Positions 1 through 8,228 of a stretch of 64,000 bases of DNA are shown here, in pieces. The notes below the pieces were generated by a model, which saw only the letters and a list, made by a program, of their open reading frames with translations, had not been told where the DNA came from and did no database searches. The DNA is from Vibrio sp. Isolate34 (GTDB lineage Bacteria > Pseudomonadota > Gammaproteobacteria > Enterobacterales > Vibrionaceae), in the NCBI RefSeq assembly GCF_022397915.1, contig NZ_JAKEUO010000007.1:124409-188408 (forward strand), given 5' to 3'. Within the stretch, counting starts at the first letter, position 1, and every line of letters begins with the position of its first letter. Both the position numbers and the translations under genes were made by a program.

Positions 1-442
1 TTAGACCTCCAATTTTTTCTCGCGTCACAGTCGAGCTGCTATTGAGAGTATTGGGAACGTTGAAGCCGCCTTTAATCGCCAGGTATGCTCGCAAGCCATT
101 CTTAGGTAATCCAAATGAGAGAACTTGTCCTTTATAGGCTTGGAAGGTGCTCCAATTATCTAATAGCTTCCCATCCAACGAGGCTTGTAGATCGCCGCCG
201 CACAACGCCATCTCGCAATCTGAGTCGATTTTTAATGCACATTGTCCAAGTGTGATCTCTAAGGCTGCTTGGTTGACTGGGTTTCCAAGTAAGTGGTTCG
301 CCCAACTATAAGAGTAGTCATCAACAGGGCCACCTTGGGTAAGCCCTAGATGAGCTACGCCAAAACGGCCAAAGTCTTGAATCAGACTCAATGGTCCGGG
401 TTTGATTACGGTGAGGGTCGGGTTAGCCTTTACCTTACCCAT
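1..442 (-). CDS. pxpC: 5-oxoprolinase subunit C (partial, C-terminus off window)
   Basis: N-terminal part of the biotin-dependent-carboxylase-like subunit (KipA/AHS2 family) of prokaryotic 5-oxoprolinase, which hydrolyses 5-oxo-L-proline to glutamate with ATP. The visible protein starts MGKVKANPTL and has the family-typical early block GPLSLIQDFGRFG followed by GGPVDDYS at about residues 16-45. The ATG overlaps the end of pxpB by 8 nt (the ATG lies just before the pxpB TAA), so translation is probably coupled. The gene runs off the left edge of the window, so only about 147 residues are seen. The transcription order is pxpA-pxpB-pxpC. Confidence 0.9.
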   Translation of the reverse strand, partial: MGKVKANPTLTVIKPGPLSLIQDFGRFGVAHLGLTQGGPVDDYSYSWANHLLGNPVNQAALEITLGQCALKIDSDCEMALCGGDLQASLDGKLLDNWSTFQAYKGQVLSFGLPKNGLRAYLAIKGGFNVPNTLNSSSTVTREKIGGL

Positions 443-1196
443 GAGCGTCACCTCCACTAATCTCCGCAGACCTAAGCTTCATAAACTCGTGTTTTGATAT
501 CGATTTGAAACGCACACTGTTGCCGACATTAAGCAGGGATAATGGACCTTGTGTGATATCTGCTTTACTCAATTGGCTATGGTCAAACAGCGATAAAGGG
601 CAGTTACCAATAATGTTCCAACCACCTGGTGAATCAGATGGGTAAACCGCGGTTTTCGAGTCTGCAATCGCGATGCTGCCTTTAGGAACACTTAAACGTG
701 GCGTTGAATGACGAGGTAAAGCCAGTTCGCTGACCACATCCGACATAAAAGCAAAGCCGGGAATGAACCCTATCGCGCTGACACTATATGTCTGTGAGGT
801 GTGATGCTGGATAATATCGTCCATCGATATTCCTTTCTCTTGATATCTATCTAAATCGAGTGCTGTTTCAGGTGAATAATAGGCAGGAAGTTCAATTATG
901 TTCGCCGTAGCGGTGGTATTCGAAAATGAAGACAAGGCCTGAGTTAACAGCGAGTTTAGCTGTGTAATAAACTGCTGTTCTGAAATTCTATAAGGTAGGT
1001 AGTCAACTAATATGGTGTGGTAGGCTGGTGTCACATTCATTAAGACTGACGCTAGGTTTTGGCGAATAGCATTGAAAAAATGCGCCATATACTGCGCATC
1101 GATAGCGCTAGAGTGAGGCTTTGAAGGTCTTAGCGTAACCAGAACGCTGCATTCAGCGACAGGCTCTATATTGAATTCAATCTGATTATTCGTCAT
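435..1196 (-). CDS. pxpB: 5-oxoprolinase subunit B
   Basis: KipI/AHS1 family subunit that works with PxpA and PxpC to cleave 5-oxoproline. The family signatures GFIPGFAFM and RLSVPKGSIAIA are visible, as is SDSPGGWNIIG near the C-terminal third. A longer reading frame starts five codons upstream, but I chose the ATG at 1194-1196 because a strong purine-rich ribosome site (GGAAAGGAA) lies immediately before it and none lies before the upstream ATG. That gives about 253 residues, somewhat longer than many homologues. It lies between pxpA and pxpC on the same strand. Confidence 0.9.
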   Translation of the reverse strand: MTNNQIEFNIEPVAECSVLVTLRPSKPHSSAIDAQYMAHFFNAIRQNLASVLMNVTPAYHTILVDYLPYRISEQQFITQLNSLLTQALSSFSNTTATANIIELPAYYSPETALDLDRYQEKGISMDDIIQHHTSQTYSVSAIGFIPGFAFMSDVVSELALPRHSTPRLSVPKGSIAIADSKTAVYPSDSPGGWNIIGNCPLSLFDHSQLSKADITQGPLSLLNVGNSVRFKSISKHEFMKLRSAEISGGDAHG

Positions 1197-1281
1197 TTCC
1201 TTTCCATACATTTATTTCAACTTCCATGTTGAGCGCAGTATCAGCTTGCAAAGTGTTCTTAGCCAACGAGCAGAATCGCAC

Positions 1282-1338
1282 TGGTATAAATTGAAAGCAC
1301 TGATATTAATTAAAAGCTTTGGTATCAATTAAAAGCGT
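1282..1338. repeat. Three tandem 19-bp repeats overlapping the pxpA stop
   Basis: Three adjacent 19-bp units start at 1282, 1301 and 1320. The plus-strand units read TGGTATAAATTGAAAGCAC, TGATATTAATTAAAAGCTT and TGGTATCAATTAAAAGCGT. Adjacent units agree at about 14-16 of 19 positions. The last unit contains the final codons and stop of pxpA; the other two lie in the gap before pxpB. The simplest reading is tandem duplication of the pxpA end, but a repeated protein-binding site is also possible. Confidence 0.75.
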
Positions 1339-2068
1339 TAAGATCTTGTCGGATTTTTCTAATTAACGCGATGGATTGAGGGTTATCTCCGTGAACACAA
1401 ATAGTATCAGCTTCAATAGGTAACCGTTCACCCTCAATGGTTGTGACAGAACCATAGTTAATGATTTGCATGACTTGGTTATAGATATCGTCTTGATTGA
1501 CGTACACCGAGCCTTTTTGTGTTCGTGGCGCGAGATGACCAGTGTTTAAGTAGGCTCTGTCGGCGAAGGCTTCAAACAAAAGGGGTAAGTCGTGATCATC
1601 AGCGATGTCTAAATATTGTTGGTTGTCAGAAGAAGAGAGGATCATAAGAGGGATATTAAATTCCGCCACAGCTTGCGCGACGGCATTAAATACATCTGTA
1701 TTTGCCATCATATCGTTATAAAGCGCACCGTGAGGTTTCACGTAGCCGACACTTGTATGGTGATAACGGCACAGGGCTTGTAATGCACCGACTTGATAGC
1801 AAACGAGTTCACTGATTTCGTCCATACTGTGAGGAATTGACCTGCGACCAAACCCAACGAGGTCCTGATAACCAGGATGAGCACCAATTTGAGTATGATA
1901 GTGCTGGGCCAGTTTGATAGTCTTTGACATCACGTGGGGATCAGACGCATGAAAACCACAGGCGATATTTGCCATATCAACCCATTCCATGACCGATTCA
2001 TCATCGCCCATCTTCCAGTTGCCGAAACTTTCTCCCATGTCGCAATTAAGCAAAATCTTCGTTGTCAC
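1325..2068 (-). CDS. pxpA: 5-oxoprolinase subunit A
   Basis: LamB/YcsF family protein of 247 residues, the usual length. The N-terminus has the diagnostic LLNCDMGESFG block, then NIACGFHASDP and IGAHPGYQDL; the C-terminal part has ICVHGDNP. It forms the catalytic complex with PxpB and PxpC for conversion of 5-oxoproline to glutamate. It is the first gene of the leftward pxpABC unit. The gap to pxpB is about 130 bp and carries the tandem 19-bp repeats. It is divergent from the TonB receptor gene, with about 170 bp between the two starts. Confidence 0.95.
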   Translation of the reverse strand: MTTKILLNCDMGESFGNWKMGDDESVMEWVDMANIACGFHASDPHVMSKTIKLAQHYHTQIGAHPGYQDLVGFGRRSIPHSMDEISELVCYQVGALQALCRYHHTSVGYVKPHGALYNDMMANTDVFNAVAQAVAEFNIPLMILSSSDNQQYLDIADDHDLPLLFEAFADRAYLNTGHLAPRTQKGSVYVNQDDIYNQVMQIINYGSVTTIEGERLPIEADTICVHGDNPQSIALIRKIRQDLNAFN

Positions 2069-2238
2069 GTGGTGCTAATCCTTTACGTTAAAGTTACTAA
2101 TGACGGTCTTATAAATGCCATAAATAAACCGTGATCTAATTCAAACTTTCGATACCGAAAAATCAACGGTATAGCATTTCGTATATAGTTTAACTATTGA
2201 TTAAAGGATTAATATCTATTTGTATATTAGGTGAGCAC

Positions 2239-4302
2239 ATGATATCCCGCCAGGTTTGCTTAGGACTAGCATTAACAACGCCTGTTTTTGTATTTGCTCA
2301 AGAAAACTCGCTAGATCAATTGATGTCAATGAGTCTTGAAGAGTTATCTATGTTAGATGTCGAAATGGAAACGGCATCAAAAGCGACGCAAAAACTCACC
2401 GACATTCCTTCATCTGTGTATGTACTTTCCAATGAGAGAATCCAACGCAGCGGCGCGAAAAGCATTGCCGAAGTTTTGATGTTGGTGCCGGGACTAAAAG
2501 TCACCAAGTTCAACGAAACGTCATGGTTTGTGTCTACTCGAGGTTTCCACGACGGTTTATACAATAAAATGCTCGTCATGATGGATGGACGTAGCTTGTT
2601 CAGCCCTGTATATGGTGGCACTTACTGGAGCGACGTTGACTATATTCTTGCTGATATTGAACGAATCGAGGTGCTTAAAGGGCCGGGCGGTACAATTTGG
2701 GGAGGCAATGCCGTGAATGGTGTGGTGAACATCATTACTAAGTCTACCAATGATACGCAAGGAACCTATCTGTCTGGCGTCGCTTCTAATACCGATAATT
2801 ACGAGTTTAGTGTTCGTCAGGGCTTAAGCCTAAACGACAATGTCAATGCTCGAGCATTTTACAAGTATCGTGAAGAACCACCGTATCGTGTTGGTGAATC
2901 TAAAAAGTGGAAAGCACAAACCGCGGGCATGGTGTTTCAGCCGAGCAATGCCGAAGATAACTGGTCCTTACGCATCGGTGGTGAAAAGAGCTTTCATGAG
3001 TCAGAGTTATATAGCGTCCAATATGACCAAACAGGAACGTTTGTAAGCTCACAAACCAACGACTTCGATAACAAAAGTCAATCTGCCTACATTCAATTTA
3101 ACGACTCTCGCCACTTCGATGAAAGTTCGACGCTCTCTTATTCCCTATGGGGTGAGTATAACGAAGACAATGCTCCGGACGCCCCAGGTAGCTATTCGAC
3201 AATAGATTTTGATTCAACCTACATCAGTCAATTATCAGCCAATCATCAAATAACGCTCGGAGGTGGTCTCCGATACATGTACCTTGATTTCTCATCAAGC
3301 CAAGTTGCTGATGTAGATTGGTATAACCCTGATTACTACGGTCGTACTTATAACATCGAATCAGCGAACGATTATATCGCCAATGCGTTCGTGCAGTCAC
3401 AAATGCAATGGACAGAAGCACTTTCAATCACGATCGGTGCAAAGTTAGAGCATTTCACTCAAAACCATTCTTCTGAGATTTCGCCTCAAATTCGCGGATT
3501 ATATAAGCTAAATCTTCGTCACTCGATTTGGGCAGGTGTCAGTAAGGCGGTAGTTGCACCTTCTTATATGGACAGTAACTCCGCGTATTACTTTAATAGT
3601 TACTATCCTGAGACTGGTGCGAGCTACTTAGATGTCTATAAATCGAATTCCAATCTTGATAACGAAAATGTTGTCACGTTTGAAATGGGTTATCGCTACA
3701 CCAATGATTCAAATTTTCAGCTAGATGCGACAATCTATTTAAGTGAACACGATAACCTTCGTTTCCATAGTTACGATCCTACTGATATTCCAGATCATCA
3801 CGTTTATGTCGGTGCATTGTCTGATGATTACCAAGCTCAAACCCATGGTTTAGAACTCGGTGCGACTTACAAACTGACGAAAGACATTACTAGTTATTTT
3901 AGTTACGCCTACTCGACGTTAGAGGGCGAAAGTAAAGGAAAAGACCCTAAGTCAAATCCACAGAATAGCGTGTACTATGACATCGATAATGAACACTTAG
4001 CGACGGCACAGTTGATGTGGAACATTACTGATAGTTGGCAATTTGATGTCATTGGACAATATATTAATGTGAATTACCCTGATTACTGGGTCGCTGAAGA
4101 TGGAACGCAATATGAATGGCAATCTTACCCTCATGAGGTGACCTTTGATGCTCGATTAGCTTGGAAAAAATCACATGCTGCTCCTCTAATTGAATTAGTC
4201 GTCGAGAACATTGGTAAAGATAATGGCTATCAGGCTGAAATGACTTCCGATAAAAGCGTCAATCAAGAGTCCGTCTATGTAAGGGTATCTCATGAGTTTT
4301 AG
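2239..4302 (+). CDS. TonB-dependent outer membrane receptor
   Basis: 687-residue TonB-dependent receptor. A signal peptide ends near VFVFA-QE. A plug domain follows (SSVYVLSNERIQRSGAKSI; RGFHDGLYNKMLVMMDGRS; ERIEVLKGPGGTIWGGNAVNGVVNII, about residues 70-175), then a beta-barrel ending in the typical terminal aromatic (SHEF). I chose the ATG at 2239, which has an AGGTGA ribosome site, over an upstream in-frame TTG. The substrate is not evident; the plug resembles the vitamin B12/iron receptor class. The last 11 nt overlap the YfiR-like gene and a diguanylate cyclase follows, so it may act as the outer-membrane part of a signalling unit rather than only as a transporter. Confidence 0.88.
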   Translation: MISRQVCLGLALTTPVFVFAQENSLDQLMSMSLEELSMLDVEMETASKATQKLTDIPSSVYVLSNERIQRSGAKSIAEVLMLVPGLKVTKFNETSWFVSTRGFHDGLYNKMLVMMDGRSLFSPVYGGTYWSDVDYILADIERIEVLKGPGGTIWGGNAVNGVVNIITKSTNDTQGTYLSGVASNTDNYEFSVRQGLSLNDNVNARAFYKYREEPPYRVGESKKWKAQTAGMVFQPSNAEDNWSLRIGGEKSFHESELYSVQYDQTGTFVSSQTNDFDNKSQSAYIQFNDSRHFDESSTLSYSLWGEYNEDNAPDAPGSYSTIDFDSTYISQLSANHQITLGGGLRYMYLDFSSSQVADVDWYNPDYYGRTYNIESANDYIANAFVQSQMQWTEALSITIGAKLEHFTQNHSSEISPQIRGLYKLNLRHSIWAGVSKAVVAPSYMDSNSAYYFNSYYPETGASYLDVYKSNSNLDNENVVTFEMGYRYTNDSNFQLDATIYLSEHDNLRFHSYDPTDIPDHHVYVGALSDDYQAQTHGLELGATYKLTKDITSYFSYAYSTLEGESKGKDPKSNPQNSVYYDIDNEHLATAQLMWNITDSWQFDVIGQYINVNYPDYWVAEDGTQYEWQSYPHEVTFDARLAWKKSHAAPLIELVVENIGKDNGYQAEMTSDKSVNQESVYVRVSHEF

Positions 4303-4819
4303 ACGGTTAGTAAGCCGACTTATTTATTGTATGGTTTTTACAATAACGTTTTCGCCGATTATACGCGCCGAGGGCTTTAAACCTTATGAAGTTAAAGCGG
4401 TTTACCTGTTTAGGATTGCCAATTTTATTCAATGGCACAATGAAAGTTCGATGGGCTCTGTTCAGTTCTGCGTGATGGGGAATCAAAAAGTCGCCGATAC
4501 TTTAATTTCTATTACGAATGGAAAGTCGATCCGCTCTTTGCCGATTGACGTTCAACAAAACATTTCTCCGGAATGTAACATCACTTATCTGTCTGATGTC
4601 GAACGTGGGGCGATTGAGACAGAACTCAATAGTAATGACGTATCGCCCAATATGGTTACCATTAGCGATACATTAAATTTTACTGAGCTCGGGGGCGTCA
4701 TAGAGCTCACTCGCATCGACAATAAAATCAAGCCTAAGATCAACTTAACCAACGCTAAAAGAGGCAACTACATTATCGGCTCAAACCTTCTACGCATCTC
4801 AATTGTGGAGGGTAAGTAA
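4292..4819 (+). CDS. YfiR-like periplasmic regulator (DUF4154)
   Basis: 175-residue secreted protein of the YfiR/DUF4154 family. An N-terminal hydrophobic signal segment ends near IIRA. The family hallmark YEVKAVYLFRIANFIQW follows at about residues 32-48. Two cysteines (C60 and C95) could form a disulphide. In Pseudomonas, YfiR sits in the periplasm and holds the diguanylate cyclase YfiN inactive. Here the start codon lies inside the last codons of the TonB receptor gene and its stop overlaps the start of a diguanylate cyclase gene (TAATG), so all three are very likely co-translated. The inferred role is to link the receptor state to the cyclase. Confidence 0.88.
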   Translation: MSFRRLVSRLIYCMVFTITFSPIIRAEGFKPYEVKAVYLFRIANFIQWHNESSMGSVQFCVMGNQKVADTLISITNGKSIRSLPIDVQQNISPECNITYLSDVERGAIETELNSNDVSPNMVTISDTLNFTELGGVIELTRIDNKIKPKINLTNAKRGNYIIGSNLLRISIVEGK

Positions 4820-6792
4820 TGTTGTCTTTCATCAATAACATCTCCATTAAGAATAAGCTTATTCTGCCGATCATTCTGTTTATCTCGGTTGCGTTTATTA
4901 CGATTCAATCAATAAATTACACTGTCACTTATGAGCGAGAAAAAGATAACCTAATACAACGAGTGAAAGTCTTGGCGCAGGGCGTTGCTTATAACTTGCA
5001 AGCCGCCATCTTATTTGAAGACAAAACATCGGCTAACGAGATTCTATCGGCATTCGTAGCTGATGGAGACATTGTTCGAGTCAAACTGTTTGATAAGCAA
5101 GGCGAGCTATTCGCTAGCTACCAAGTCAGCGATATCGAACTTCCAAGGCCTACTGCCGAGGAGCGCAAAGATATTGGCTCCCAACAATTTGCGATTTCAG
5201 AGAACTATATCTATCTGTTGGTGCCCGTGATTCTCGATAATCAAAACATCGCAAATCTACGTGTGACCATTTCTAAACAAACCTTTACCAAGATCTTCAC
5301 CAATATATTTAAAGTCGCAGGGATCTACCTTGTGCTTTTGGTCGTGCTAGGAGGTGTGTTAGTTAAGCTCATTCAACGTTTTATTATTGTACCGATGTTC
5401 GAACTTAACGAAGCGATGCGGGCGTTTGTAGAGCGTCGCGCTGAGCAACCTAGACTGATTACGTCTAATAATGACGAGATAGGCGAACTGGTTCGCGCGT
5501 TCAACACCATGTTAGAGCGGTTAAAGCATCGCGACAACCAAATCAATTTCACGCTTGATAAGCTGCAAGAAGAGAAAGCTTTTGCTAACGAAGTAATCGA
5601 AACAGTTCAGCACTCACTCCTCGTTGTCGATAATAAGGGCGTGATTGTAAATGCCAACATGGCCACACGTGACATATTCAAATGCACGGAGGCATTTCTT
5701 GAAAACCTAAGCATTCAAGAGTTAATCCAAACCAAGCAGGGCAGTTTCTTACAAGGAATCATCGACTCTAATATAGAGCTAAACGATGAGTTAATCGAAG
5801 CTACCGATCTCTTTCAAAATAAACAGTGGCTTCAGATGAGCAGCCGATCGCTATCCAAAAACGGGAATACCTTGTTTGCTATACAAGACGTAACCGATAT
5901 TGAAACGGCCATGAGCCGTCAACGTATTGCCGCCGGTGTGTTCGAAAACAGCAAGGACGGGTTAATTGTACTTAATTCATCGAATGTGATTACTATGGTT
6001 AACCCCGCAGTCACTCAACTCCTCGGCTATCATGCAGATTTGCTGGTGGGCAAAACACCGTTTGAAGTCTTTTCATGGCAGCAGTTCTCGTCGTTAATGC
6101 CAACCATTCGTAGCTCATTAGAGAATTATGGGCAGTGGCAAGGAGAAGTGTGGGAAAAAAGTGCATCTGATAAGTTAGTCCCAATGTTTGTCAAAGTTAA
6201 CCTAGTTTCGTCGGATGAAGAGAAAGATGAGTTTGATATGGTGCTGACGCTATCCGATCTATCTAACGTCAAAGAGATGGAAAGGCTTGAGCACTTAGCA
6301 CATCACGACGCGTTAACAGGGTTAGCGAATAGAGCACAACTGTATAAGGTGATGGATGAAGTTGTTTCCTCAAGCAATTACGCAAGTCAACAATTTGCCG
6401 TTATCTATTTGGATCTAGATGGTTTCAAACACGTCAATGACAACTACGGCCATGATGCAGGTGATGCCATCCTTAAGGAAGTATCAAACAGGCTGTTATC
6501 TCAAGTAAGAGCAGGAGATCTAGTCGCGCGTTTGTCGGGAGATGAATTTGTTCTTATTATTAAACAGACAAACAAAGTCATGTTAGCGAATCTCGCTGAG
6601 CGCTTATTAACACTTATTGGACAAACAGTGCATCACAAACAGCGCTCTCTCAATGTTGGGGCTAGTTTGGGTATCCACTTAGTCGATAACTCTGAGCATG
6701 ACATCGATGCGATTCTCAAGATAGCCGATGAAGCCATGTATCACGCGAAACACCAAGGGAAAGGGCAATTTGTGTTCTCAAGTGATGTTTGA
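4819..6792 (+). CDS. Membrane diguanylate cyclase with HAMP, two PAS-like and GGDEF domains
   Basis: 657-residue inner-membrane protein. One membrane segment lies at about 13-33; a periplasmic region of the YfiN/CHASE8 type follows (GVAYNLQAAILFEDK); a second membrane segment lies at about 165-188. Then come HAMP (about 188-240), two PAS-like regions (about 255-345 and 370-480) and a GGDEF domain (about 490-655). The active site reads SGDEF, a functional variant, and the product-inhibition I-site RAGD lies five residues before it, so c-di-GMP synthesis with feedback control is expected. The start overlaps the YfiR-like stop. No YfiB-type lipoprotein gene follows, unlike the Pseudomonas yfiBNR arrangement. 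Confidence 0.9.
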   Translation: MLSFINNISIKNKLILPIILFISVAFITIQSINYTVTYEREKDNLIQRVKVLAQGVAYNLQAAILFEDKTSANEILSAFVADGDIVRVKLFDKQGELFASYQVSDIELPRPTAEERKDIGSQQFAISENYIYLLVPVILDNQNIANLRVTISKQTFTKIFTNIFKVAGIYLVLLVVLGGVLVKLIQRFIIVPMFELNEAMRAFVERRAEQPRLITSNNDEIGELVRAFNTMLERLKHRDNQINFTLDKLQEEKAFANEVIETVQHSLLVVDNKGVIVNANMATRDIFKCTEAFLENLSIQELIQTKQGSFLQGIIDSNIELNDELIEATDLFQNKQWLQMSSRSLSKNGNTLFAIQDVTDIETAMSRQRIAAGVFENSKDGLIVLNSSNVITMVNPAVTQLLGYHADLLVGKTPFEVFSWQQFSSLMPTIRSSLENYGQWQGEVWEKSASDKLVPMFVKVNLVSSDEEKDEFDMVLTLSDLSNVKEMERLEHLAHHDALTGLANRAQLYKVMDEVVSSSNYASQQFAVIYLDLDGFKHVNDNYGHDAGDAILKEVSNRLLSQVRAGDLVARLSGDEFVLIIKQTNKVMLANLAERLLTLIGQTVHHKQRSLNVGASLGIHLVDNSEHDIDAILKIADEAMYHAKHQGKGQFVFSSDV

Positions 6793-6875
6793 TTGCTCTT
6801 TGGGGTGTGACCTCACACTAAGTTGTTGTATCATAAGTGATAGATTGAGTATTCATAATAAAAGGTATACTAAAC

Positions 6876-7889
6876 ATGAATGTTTTAGTTACAGGTGGCA
6901 TGGGTTACATCGGTAGCCACACAAGTATTCAGATGATTAATGCAGGCATGACACCTGTTCTTTTCGATAACTTATACAACAGTAAACCAAGCGTTTTAGA
7001 GCGTATTGAGAAGGTGTCTGGTGTTCGCCCAGTGTTCGTTGAAGGTGACATTCGCAATAAAGCGCTGTTAGCGGAAACTATGAAGCAACACAACATCGAA
7101 GCAGTTATCCATTTTGCTGGCTTGAAAGCGGTAGGTGAATCTGTAGAGAAGCCTCTTGAATACTACGATAACAATGTTAACGGCACTTTAGTGCTTGTGG
7201 ATGCTATGCGCGAAGCGAATGTTAAAACGTTAGTATTCAGCTCATCAGCAACCGTGTACGGCGATCCTGCAAGTGTGCCTATTACTGAAGACTTCCCGAC
7301 AAGTGCGACGAACCCTTATGGTCGCAGTAAGCTAATGGTTGAAGAGTGTCTAACGGATTTCCAAAAAGCGAATCCAGACTGGAGCATCACGTTACTTCGT
7401 TACTTTAATCCGGTGGGTTCACACCCAAGTGGTGAACTAGGTGAAGATCCACAAGGTATTCCAAACAACTTGATGCCGTTTGTTTCACAAGTTGCTGTTG
7501 GCCGACGCGAGTTCTTGTCTGTATTTGGTAGCGATTATCCAACGAAAGATGGTACAGGTGTTCGTGATTACATCCACGTAATGGATCTGTCTGACGGCCA
7601 CATCGCTGCACTTGAGAAAGTAGGGCGCAAAGATGGTCTGCACATCTACAACCTGGGTACAGGCAACGGTTCTAGTGTTTTAGACATGGTTAAGGCGTTT
7701 GAACAAGCAAGCGGCAAAGAAATCCCATATAAACTTGTTGAGCGACGTGCTGGTGACATCGCAGAATGTTGGGCAGATCCGGCGAAAGCTCAGAAAGAGC
7801 TGGGTTGGAACGCAACCCGCACACTGACCGAAATGACCGAAGATACATGGCGCTGGCAGTCAACAAACCCTAATGGTTTCCCTGGCTGA
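6876..7889 (+). CDS. galE: UDP-glucose 4-epimerase
   Basis: 337-residue short-chain dehydrogenase-type epimerase that interconverts UDP-glucose and UDP-galactose for galactose use and surface polysaccharide. The NAD-binding motif TGGMGYIGSH is at the N-terminus, SSSATVYG at about 122-129, and the catalytic pair Y148/K152 in NPYGRSK. The substrate-domain block LRYFNPVGSHPSG is also present. Length and motifs match bacterial GalE closely. It is monocistronic, with its own AAAGG-like ribosome site and a clear terminator downstream. Confidence 0.95.
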   Translation: MNVLVTGGMGYIGSHTSIQMINAGMTPVLFDNLYNSKPSVLERIEKVSGVRPVFVEGDIRNKALLAETMKQHNIEAVIHFAGLKAVGESVEKPLEYYDNNVNGTLVLVDAMREANVKTLVFSSSATVYGDPASVPITEDFPTSATNPYGRSKLMVEECLTDFQKANPDWSITLLRYFNPVGSHPSGELGEDPQGIPNNLMPFVSQVAVGRREFLSVFGSDYPTKDGTGVRDYIHVMDLSDGHIAALEKVGRKDGLHIYNLGTGNGSSVLDMVKAFEQASGKEIPYKLVERRAGDIAECWADPAKAQKELGWNATRTLTEMTEDTWRWQSTNPNGFPG

Positions 7890-7918
7890 TCTAGTCGTTT
7901 TATGAATGATTAACTTAT

Positions 7919-7946
7919 AAAAAGATGCTTTAGGGCATCTTTTTTG
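7919..7946 (+). terminator. Rho-independent terminator after galE
   Basis: The hairpin GATGC-tttagg-GCATC, flanked by an A-run before and six T after, lies about 30 bp beyond the galE stop. Confidence 0.85.
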
Positions 7947-8057
7947 ATCTAAATCGAATAAAAAGTAAATTAGTGGTTAAAAAGTATCATTCTGTATTCA
8001 TTGTGTTACTATGCACGCGAAATATATGTTTAATGTTAATTTTCTTTGGAGTTAATC

Positions 8058-8132
8058 ATGGAACTAGGCCTAATCATCACTTTCATCATTGCTGCTGCGG
8101 TAATGGTAAAGAAAGAAATGGCAGAGAAGTAA
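8058..8132 (+). CDS. 24-residue single-span membrane peptide
   Basis: Short open frame beginning MELGLIITFIIAAAVMV, followed by a lysine-rich tail KKEMAEK. A hydrophobic stretch of about 15 residues with a positive C-terminal end suggests an inner-membrane peptide. A TTTGGAG ribosome site lies about 8 nt before the ATG, an upstream AT-rich region could hold a promoter, and a strong hairpin terminator follows 45 bp downstream, so it looks like a complete transcription unit. I do not recognise a named family. The function is unknown. Confidence 0.65.
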   Translation: MELGLIITFIIAAAVMVKKEMAEK

Positions 8133-8174
8133 TTTCACTTATTCCTTTTTGATACAATTTTTAGTGAAATAGAT

Positions 8175-8200
8175 AAAAGCCAGCATAAAGCTGGCTTTTT
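8175..8200. terminator. Bidirectional terminator between the small peptide gene and hutA
   Basis: AAAAGCCAGC-ataaa-GCTGGCTTTT is a perfect 10-bp stem with A and T runs on both sides. It can end the rightward 24-residue gene and the leftward haem receptor gene. Confidence 0.88.
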
Positions 8201-8228
8201 AGTTTCTGCAATTTAGGTTTGTAACGAA

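Noticed and set aside
2197..2238. TTG start at 2197 for the TonB receptor
   Set aside because: It has no ribosome site, whereas the ATG at 2239 has AGGTGA and begins a clean signal peptide.
6805..6818. GTGTGA-cc-TCACAC palindrome between the diguanylate cyclase gene and galE as a CRP site
   Set aside because: CRP half-sites need 6 bp between TGTGA and TCACA; here there are only 2, so CRP is unlikely. It may be a chance palindrome or another operator.
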